Positions 34,699 to 40,077 of a stretch of DNA of 40,077 bases are shown here, piece by piece; positions within the stretch are counted from its first letter, which is position 1, and each line of letters opens with the position of its first letter. Origin of the DNA: Chitinophagaceae bacterium (GTDB lineage Bacteria > Bacteroidota > Bacteroidia > Chitinophagales > Chitinophagaceae); NCBI GenBank assembly GCA_947455605.1, contig CANGOX010000020.1, forward strand, positions 1 through 40,077, read 5' to 3'. The notes below the pieces were generated by a model. The model worked only from the letters and a program-made list of their open reading frames with translations. It was not told the origin of the DNA and ran no database searches. The position numbers were made by a program, and so were the translations under genes.

Positions 34699-34732
34699 AA
34701 AAAAGCCACTCATAATGAGTGGCTTTTTTTTT
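34699..34732 (+). terminator. intrinsic terminator after the adhesin, preceded by a C8 tract
   Basis: GCCACTCAT / ATGAGTGGC forms the stem with A6 before and T9 after. It starts 18 nt after the adhesin stop. A run of eight C's (34691-34698) lies directly before it. Confidence 0.92.
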
Positions 34733-35049
34733 GACCTATAACTCTCCATGAACAGATACCGTCTTATTATATTCTATTCTTAATACATGTGATCAGGTTT
34801 TAATATGTTATTTTTTTGAAAATTGTAATTATATGTTGTATTATTATTATCTGAAAAGTTGTTGAAATACTGTGGATTAGATGGAATTTGTGTTTTTGAC
34901 CAACGCTTTTTACCAAAGATCCGGCATTGATAATTGTGAACAAGCTGTGGATTTTACCGGATGAAATAGGTCTTGATTATTAACGGCCAAACGGACAAAG
35001 TATAGTCTGGTTGACGGAAATATTGATTGATAAATTAAAATCCAATCCC
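34733..35049 (+). promoter_or_regulatory. intergenic region and leader of the HYR-repeat gene
   Basis: No gene is seen in this AT-rich stretch. It contains GTGTTTTTGAC (34890-34900), identical to 26495-26505 in the adhesin leader, and a stem ATCCGG (34919-34924) / CCGGAT (34957-34962). TGTGGATT occurs twice (34871, 34946). No perfect TAnnTTTG box was found, so the promoter is not placed. Confidence 0.35.
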
Positions 35050-37212
35050 ATGAAAAGAGTTCTCCCCCGGACATTCTGTTCCTTTGTATGTATTCTCTTA
35101 TCTCTCCTGATTACTTATTCGTCTTTTGCCAACAAATCATTGCTTACTACGGTATCCGTTCATCCGCGTATCACCGGTGTGCAGATTGCCAATACAATAT
35201 CCCTGATGATCATTGCGCCTGCAGATCTTTCAATCAATACGGATCCATGGTCTAATACTGCCACTGCTGTTGTTTTAGGTAATCCAACCGTATTTGCGGA
35301 TAATGGCACCTCGTATACCGTTACCAATAATGCACCGGCGGCATTTCCAATAGGTTCAACAAAAGTTCTATGGACAGTTACCAATAATAATGGCAATGCT
35401 GTTTCTGTAACACAAAATGTGATCGTTACGGATAATCAAAAACCTTATATATTTCGAATGGGCGAGATTGGTGTGGTAAATGATCCGGGTAAATGCGGAG
35501 CCGTGGTTGATCTCTTTTTACCTTATGCAGATGATAACAGTGGATTGCCGGTTACCCTAACTAATGATGCACCTTCCTTTTTTCCGGTGGGTTCAACACT
35601 TATCGTTTGGACAGCAACCGATGCTTTTGGTAATTCAGATACTTCTACCCAATTGATCACTGTAATTGATAACGAAAAGCCAACCATCAAAATTGCCAAT
35701 GTAAATGCTTTTACAGATGCAGGGAAGAACGGCGCTGTTGTAAATCTGGGCTATGCTGAAGCATCTGATAATTGCGGAGTAGTTACCGTAACCAATGATG
35801 CACCTGCTTTTTTTCCTACAGGAATTACCCTGGTTACATGGACTGCCACTGATAAAATTGGATATACCAGCACTGCGGTTCAATCAGTAACGGTTACCGA
35901 TAACGAAAAACCGGTGATCACAGCAGTTGCTAATAGTATAATCAAAAACTCAACTGGAAAATGTGGAGCTGGCAGCCAGTCATTGGTTGCTCCTTCTGTA
36001 ACAGATAATTGTGGTGTGGCATCGATAACCCATAATGCACCTGCATTGCTTCCCACTGGCAATACTTTGGTAACCTGGGTGGCTACAGATGTAAATGGAA
36101 ATACAAGCACCCTCACACAAACCATCCTGGTTCAGGATGCGGAAGCTCCTGTATTTACAACAGTGCCGGCCAATGTAACGGTATCCTGTAATGCAATCCC
36201 TTCACTGATCAGTCCGGTGGTTACCGATAATTGTGATGCAGCACCTGCAGTAACTTTTAGTCAGGTTAGTACGCAATCTACCAATAACAGCCTCGCCAGC
36301 CGTTATAATTATACCATCACCCGTACCTGGGTTGCAAAAGACATAGCCGGTAATACCGCTACTGCCAAACAAGTAATTACAGTTGCAGATAAGACAGCAC
36401 CAGGCCTATCGGTTCCTGCCAGTATCAGCGTAAACAATGATGTGAACAAATGTGGTGCTGTGGTCAGATATAGTGCAGCAACTGCAACTGATATTTGTGG
36501 AAGTCCCGTTACGATTACTTACAGCATTCCTTCCGGTTCTCTGTTCCCCTCGGGTACAACCGTTGTAACTGTAACAGCTAAAGATGTAAGCGGTAACATG
36601 GCCACAAAAACATTTACAGTTAAGGTGAACGATACCCAGAAACCTTCTATTATTGCACCTGCAGATCTTAATGTAACGGTAAGCAGTTTAACAGGAACCA
36701 TTACCAATCTCAATCTCGGTTTGCCTGTAACGGCTGATAATTGCGGTGTGAAATCGGTGGGTAATAATGCGCCTGCTTTTTATCCGGTAGGAACTACCCG
36801 TATCAACTGGACTGTTACAGATAATAACGGCAATACATCAACCGACCTCCAAAAAGTAAACGTAACTGTTAGTGGGGGAAATGCATTTGCGAAGAAGAAT
36901 AATGTGGTAGGTGCAGATATATCAACTGCTAGTAAAACAGTGGCAGGAAATGATGCGCCTGCCGATGAGATCAGGATCTCAGTGGCACCCAATCCCAGCA
37001 ATACGCATTTTATGCTGAGCCTGCAAAGCAAATGGGATACACCTATTACCTTGAAAATTACCGATGCAACGGGCAGGCTGGTTGAAACCAGATCAAAACT
37101 GGCTGCCAATACTTCACAACAGGTTGGGGGCAGTTATCGAACAGGTATTTATTATGCAGAAATGATACAGGGATCACAACATACTGTGGTGCAACTGATA
37201 AAGCTGCAATAA
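35050..37212 (+). CDS. T9SS-secreted HYR-repeat protein
   Basis: The gene encodes 720 residues from ATG 35050. The frame is open from TTG 35011, but MKRVLPRTFCSFVCILLSLL opens a clear signal peptide. The body is about seven HYR/Ig-like modules of 75-85 residues, each with blocks like TDNCGVVTVTNDAPAFFPTG, LVTWTATDxxGNxS and VTDNEKPVI. HYR modules are adhesive immunoglobulin-like folds. The C-terminus, from VAPNPSNTHFMLSL to the end, is a type A T9SS sorting domain that closely resembles that of the adhesin upstream (shared YYAEMIQG and the VVQL run). It is therefore another surface-displayed or released protein. It has no lectin or catalytic domain that I can see. It may have arisen from HYR parts of the large neighbour, or the two share a common source. 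Confidence 0.88.
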   Translation: MKRVLPRTFCSFVCILLSLLITYSSFANKSLLTTVSVHPRITGVQIANTISLMIIAPADLSINTDPWSNTATAVVLGNPTVFADNGTSYTVTNNAPAAFPIGSTKVLWTVTNNNGNAVSVTQNVIVTDNQKPYIFRMGEIGVVNDPGKCGAVVDLFLPYADDNSGLPVTLTNDAPSFFPVGSTLIVWTATDAFGNSDTSTQLITVIDNEKPTIKIANVNAFTDAGKNGAVVNLGYAEASDNCGVVTVTNDAPAFFPTGITLVTWTATDKIGYTSTAVQSVTVTDNEKPVITAVANSIIKNSTGKCGAGSQSLVAPSVTDNCGVASITHNAPALLPTGNTLVTWVATDVNGNTSTLTQTILVQDAEAPVFTTVPANVTVSCNAIPSLISPVVTDNCDAAPAVTFSQVSTQSTNNSLASRYNYTITRTWVAKDIAGNTATAKQVITVADKTAPGLSVPASISVNNDVNKCGAVVRYSAATATDICGSPVTITYSIPSGSLFPSGTTVVTVTAKDVSGNMATKTFTVKVNDTQKPSIIAPADLNVTVSSLTGTITNLNLGLPVTADNCGVKSVGNNAPAFYPVGTTRINWTVTDNNGNTSTDLQKVNVTVSGGNAFAKKNNVVGADISTASKTVAGNDAPADEIRISVAPNPSNTHFMLSLQSKWDTPITLKITDATGRLVETRSKLAANTSQQVGGSYRTGIYYAEMIQGSQHTVVQLIKLQ

Positions 37213-37232
37213 TTGGTCTGTCGATAAGTTTT

Positions 37233-37261
37233 TTGCAATTAGTTCACCGGGTGTATCTTTG
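37233..37261 (+). promoter_or_regulatory. promoter of the histidine kinase gene
   Basis: TTG (37233-37235) and TATCTTTG (37254-37261) are spaced by 18 nt, a perfect match to TTG-N18-TAnnTTTG. The start codons under discussion lie 28-70 nt downstream. Confidence 0.72.
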
Positions 37262-37288
37262 TTATACTCCCAGTGAACAAGAATAGTA

Positions 37289-38518
37289 TTGAACCTATGG
37301 AAATTACCCCCCCCTGTTCCTGCAAATGAGATGGATCGGATTATCAGGCTTTCGGAGCTGGATCTTGATTATTCTGAAATACAGGAAACGCTAAAAGACC
37401 TTACCAAACTGGCAGCTAAAGTTGCCGGTACTTCTATATCATTGGTGAACCTCATTGATTCCTTCACACAATGGACAGTTGCCCGTTACGGGTTGGATAT
37501 TGAACAGATGAAAAGAGAAGATTCTGTTTGTCAGTACACCATTGTTTCCGAAGAAAGTTTTGAAGTACCCGATCTCACTGCTGACGACCGTTTCAAAAAC
37601 AAGTTTTATGTAACAGGTGCACCTAAGGTTACTTACTATTTTGGCATCCCATTACAAACCCAGGATGGATATAACCTGGGTGCCCTATGTATGCTCGACC
37701 AGGTAGGGAAGGAGATCTCTCCCGAAAAAGTTGAATTATTAAAGATCATCGCCAACGAGATCGTAAACCGGTTAACGGCTATAAAAGTGATTCAGCAGCT
37801 GCAGAGTACCGTAAAAGAAGCGAAAGAGACACAGCGCAAAGTGGCACATGATATAAGAGGTCCATTGGGTGGGATCATCAGCCTGGCACAGATCATTACA
37901 GACCAGGGTGACAGTAATAAAATGGAACAGGTTTTGGAATTCATTAACCTGATTCAGAAAAGCGGTAATTCCTTGCTCGAACTTGCCGATGAAATATTAA
38001 CCACCGGTAAACAAACCGTTGGTCCGGAACTTAAGGAAGTGAATGCCAATGCAAACGAATTTAACCTGTTACTTTTAAAGGATAAAATTGAAAAATTATA
38101 TACAGCACAGGCAAAACCCAAGGATATACATTTTTTAGTGAACATCATTGATCGTAATGGAGAGATCCCTTTCTCTAAGAACAAAGTATTACAGATAGCT
38201 GGTAACCTTATTTCCAATGCCATCAAATTCACCCCCGAGAACGGAAAAGTAACGGTTGATCTAAGCCTGAACCTTGGCAGGGACGGAAAAAAACTACAGA
38301 TCTCAGTCAAAGATTCCGGAATAGGGTTAACGGAAGAAGCTATCCAACGTATCCAAAACGGTACTGTTTCTTCTACCGAAGGAACAGAAGGCGAACAGGG
38401 TTATGGTTTTGGTTTATCGCTGGTGAAACACCTGCTGGTTGCGATGAATGGGTCTTTAGTGATCACTTCGCAGCCTGGTAAGGGTGCAGAATTTTTAGTA
38501 AAGATTCCTCAGTATTGA
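37289..38518 (+). CDS. GAF-domain sensor histidine kinase, start affected by a C8 tract
   Basis: This cytoplasmic kinase has 409 residues from TTG 37289 or 395 from ATG 37331. A GAF domain at about 30-165 carries the block TSISLVNLIDSFTQWTVARYG and later GIPLQTQDGYNLGALCMLD. The phospho-acceptor His is in KVAHDIRGPLGGIISLAQII (H-box). The ATP-binding domain has NLISNAIKFTPENG (N), DSGIGL (G1) and GYGFGLSLVKHLL (G2). No membrane segment and no receiver domain are present, so it senses an internal signal and needs a separate response regulator. Homologues begin with a P-x-P-x-N-E-x-x-R motif; here PPVPANEMDR is encoded right after C8 (37307-37314). ATG 37297 is out of frame with eight C's but in frame with seven, so the tract could switch expression or be a sequencing error. 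Confidence 0.88.
   Translation: MNLWKLPPPVPANEMDRIIRLSELDLDYSEIQETLKDLTKLAAKVAGTSISLVNLIDSFTQWTVARYGLDIEQMKREDSVCQYTIVSEESFEVPDLTADDRFKNKFYVTGAPKVTYYFGIPLQTQDGYNLGALCMLDQVGKEISPEKVELLKIIANEIVNRLTAIKVIQQLQSTVKEAKETQRKVAHDIRGPLGGIISLAQIITDQGDSNKMEQVLEFINLIQKSGNSLLELADEILTTGKQTVGPELKEVNANANEFNLLLLKDKIEKLYTAQAKPKDIHFLVNIIDRNGEIPFSKNKVLQIAGNLISNAIKFTPENGKVTVDLSLNLGRDGKKLQISVKDSGIGLTEEAIQRIQNGTVSSTEGTEGEQGYGFGLSLVKHLLVAMNGSLVITSQPGKGAEFLVKIPQY
37307..37314 (+). repeat. C8 homopolymer in the 5' end of the kinase gene
   Basis: Eight consecutive C's. With eight, ATG 37297 leads to a stop at 37327-37329 after ten codons; with seven, it continues into the kinase frame. Only the TTG at 37289 or the downstream ATG at 37331 read the kinase in the given sequence. 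Confidence 0.9.
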
Positions 38519-38599
38519 TTGGTATACTGCAAACCCTGTGCAGCAGCTTAGTCCCTTTCTATAAAATGTCATAGGTTTGCGCCTGAAGCTTACACTTAC

Positions 38600-38986
38600 A
38601 TGAAACACTCACAAACAATCGGAATCATAGCCGCCATGGGTTTACTGGCGATTTGTTTTTTACCCTGGAGTTATATCCCCAGTCATCAGATCACCGTTAC
38701 CGGTTTTCAGGCACCGGGTACAGATTTTGGTAAACCCGGACTATTCAATTTTTCTTTGAGTATAATCATGCTCGCTATGTTTGCCGTACCGGCCATCTGG
38801 TCAAAGCGTACCAATGTTTTTTTAGGAGCATTAAACCTTGCCTGGGCCTTCCGTAATTATTTATTATTGTCTTCCTGCTTAATGGGCGAGTGTCCTGAAA
38901 AACAACCTGCGTTATTTGTATTGCTGGGATTGGCCATCATTATGCAGATCATGACCCTGCTTCCCAAACTGCAGGTGAAAGCCTAG
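38600..38986 (+). CDS. small four-helix membrane protein
   Basis: This 128-residue protein has four hydrophobic segments: IGIIAAMGLLAICFLPWSYI, LFNFSLSIIMLAMFAVPAIW, NVFLGALNLAWAFRNYLLL and ALFVLLGLAIIMQIMTLLP. A short periplasmic or cytoplasmic loop (LMGECPEKQP) carries one Cys, and a second Cys ends helix three. I know no functional assignment; the pattern is frequent in Chitinophagaceae hypothetical proteins. The start is ATG 38600, and TAGGTTTG (38572-38579), 20 nt upstream, is a perfect -7 box without a clear -33 box. It converges with rocD across a hairpin at 39025-39068. Confidence 0.68.
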   Translation: MKHSQTIGIIAAMGLLAICFLPWSYIPSHQITVTGFQAPGTDFGKPGLFNFSLSIIMLAMFAVPAIWSKRTNVFLGALNLAWAFRNYLLLSSCLMGECPEKQPALFVLLGLAIIMQIMTLLPKLQVKA

Positions 38987-39024
38987 TATACTTTTACAAA
39001 CAAATGTTCCGGTCTTAACTATAC

Positions 39025-39068
39025 AAACTGCGCCTTTGCGAGAATAGTTGCACGCAGAGGCGCGGTTT
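39025..39068. repeat. inverted repeat between the membrane protein gene and rocD
   Basis: The arms AAACTGCGCCTTTGCG (39025-39040) and CGCAGAGGCGCGGTTT (39053-39068) pair at 14 of 16 positions, and the other two can pair as G-U. The right arm ends 2 nt before the rocD stop. It is between convergent genes and may act as a two-sided terminator, although the T-run is absent. Confidence 0.8.
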
Positions 39069-39070
39069 GT

Positions 39071-40077
39071 TTACGCGAGTGTTTGTAAGGCCTTATCGAT
39101 AATAGAAACGCATTCCAATATCTGTTCTTTATTGATCAGGAGCGGTGGCGCAAAGCGGATCTTGTCTCCATGGGTGGGTTTGGCCAGTAATCCGTTTTCT
39201 TTGAGTGCCAGACAAAGATCCCATGATGCATCGGGGTTGGCATGTTTGATCACGATCGCATTCAATAATCCCTTACCGCGTATGGTGGTGATAAAAGGAG
39301 AGGAGAGCTTTGCCAGTTCTGATCTCAATAATTGTCCCATCGCTTCTGCATTTTCTGCCATCATCTCTTCTTTCAAAACCGTTAATGCTGTGATCGCTAC
39401 GGCACAGGCCAATGGATTGCCGCCATAGGTAGATCCGTGTTCGCCGGGTTTGATATTCATCATCACTATATCATCGGCTAATACAGCAGATACAGGCAAT
39501 ACCCCACCACTCAATGCTTTACCCAGTATCAAAATATCCGGGCGCACATTTTCGTGATCGCAGGCCAGCATTTTTCCGGTGCGCGCCAATCCTGTTTGTA
39601 TTTCATCTGCGATAAATAATACATTGTATTTCGTACACAGATCCCGAACACCTGTCAAATATCCTTCATCCGGTATTACTACGCCTGCTTCTCCTTGGAT
39701 AGGTTCTACCATAAATGCAGCAACATTACAATCCTGTAATGATTTCTCTAATGCAATCAGATCATTATAAGGAACCAGCGCAAATCCGGGCATATACGGT
39801 CCAAAACCTTTGTAACTGCTGGGGTCGGTAGAAGATGAAATGGCGGCCAGTGTTCTACCCCAGAAATTACCTTCTGCAAAAACGATCTTTGCCTGGTTCT
39901 CTGCCACACCCTTTTTTGTATAGGCCCAACGTCTGGCCAGTTTAATGGCCGTTTCTCCACCTTCCACACCTGTATTCATGGGCAATACTTTATCATACCC
40001 GAAATATTCCGTTATAAATTTTTCATATTGCCCCAATAAATTATTGTGAAAGGCCCGAGATGTAAGTGTGAGTTTAG
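39071..40077 (-). CDS. rocD: ornithine--oxo-acid aminotransferase, 5' end beyond the window
   Basis: The frame is open to the window edge and the visible part is 335 codons of about 400, so the start is missing. The first residues ([20 protein letters not shown]) and [21 protein letters not shown] match ornithine aminotransferase, a class III PLP enzyme. The PLP Lys lies in [19 protein letters not shown], and the cofactor-phosphate segment is in [17 protein letters not shown]. The enzyme moves the delta-amino group of ornithine to 2-oxoglutarate, giving glutamate semialdehyde, in arginine and proline metabolism. It is cytoplasmic. The listed internal TTG at 40036 is not a start. It converges on the membrane protein gene, and a hairpin touches its 3' end. 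Other class III aminotransferases cannot be excluded but fit less well. Confidence 0.93.
   Translation of the reverse strand, partial: KLTLTSRAFHNNLLGQYEKFITEYFGYDKVLPMNTGVEGGETAIKLARRWAYTKKGVAENQAKIVFAEGNFWGRTLAAISSSTDPSSYKGFGPYMPGFALVPYNDLIALEKSLQDCNVAAFMVEPIQGEAGVVIPDEGYLTGVRDLCTKYNVLFIADEIQTGLARTGKMLACDHENVRPDILILGKALSGGVLPVSAVLADDIVMMNIKPGEHGSTYGGNPLACAVAITALTVLKEEMMAENAEAMGQLLRSELAKLSSPFITTIRGKGLLNAIVIKHANPDASWDLCLALKENGLLAKPTHGDKIRFAPPLLINKEQILECVSIIDKALQTLA

Noticed and set aside
34865..34955. TGTGGATT repeats as DnaA boxes of an origin
   Set aside because: Only two imperfect matches occur, with no dnaA/dnaN context and no cluster of boxes.

Overview
The window looks like a chromosomal segment from a Bacteroidota bacterium, most likely of the Chitinophagaceae/Sphingobacteriia type. 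Four things point there: two secreted proteins end in type IX secretion (T9SS) C-terminal sorting domains, promoters fit the TTG-N18-TAnnTTTG layout of this phylum, most genes lack Shine-Dalgarno sequences, and mqnA (futalosine-route menaquinone synthesis) sits beside core genes such as purB, tex, dapF and corA. The family-level placement is inference. No phage, insertion sequence, CRISPR array or rRNA was seen.

Layout. 1-9.7 kb holds mostly housekeeping genes: the 3' end of a GIY-YIG nuclease gene, a secreted protein, tex, an exported DUF885 protein, an exported DsrE-like protein, a short-chain epimerase-like protein, a Tat-exported Gfo/Idh/MocA oxidoreductase and purB. 9.8-10.6 kb is mqnA. 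10.7-21.6 kb is a surface-glycan region. It has an orphan GT2, a GT9, an FkbM-like protein, and a tightly packed minus-strand operon of seven genes (YfhO membrane protein, GT4, GT2, methyltransferase, GT9-like protein, FkbM methyltransferase, TylF-type methyltransferase) with junctions of -4 to +12 nt. 21.6-26.2 kb has a small membrane protein overlapping a YhhQ-type queuosine-precursor transporter, then a minus-strand set (nucleoside phosphorylase, dapF, corA, NUDIX), then tRNA-Cys(GCA). 26.7-37.2 kb holds a 2660-residue multidomain adhesin (two LamG folds, Ig/HYR/Big2-like modules, nine 76-77 residue repeats, a nested SUEL-type lectin, a possible beta-helix domain, T9SS tail), followed by a 720-residue HYR-repeat protein with a related tail. 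37.3-40.1 kb holds a GAF histidine kinase, a four-helix membrane protein and the 3' part of rocD.

Working together. The glycan operon probably builds or decorates a methylated cell-surface polysaccharide, and the two T9SS cargo proteins would be displayed on the same surface. The adhesin has its own promoter, whose -7 element lies inside a perfect BlaI/MecI-like dyad, and a leader of about 220 nt. The kinase downstream has a C8 tract that decides which start codon is in frame.

The most unusual pattern is not a gene. At least eleven short arrays of 7-8 nt units, with different sequences but the same period, lie across gene borders throughout the window. Several begin at or contain a stop codon, four form long complementary arms, and one sits in frame inside tex. 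A separate imperfect palindromic element at 10.6 kb and a hairpin at 39.0 kb add to this repeat-rich intergenic landscape.
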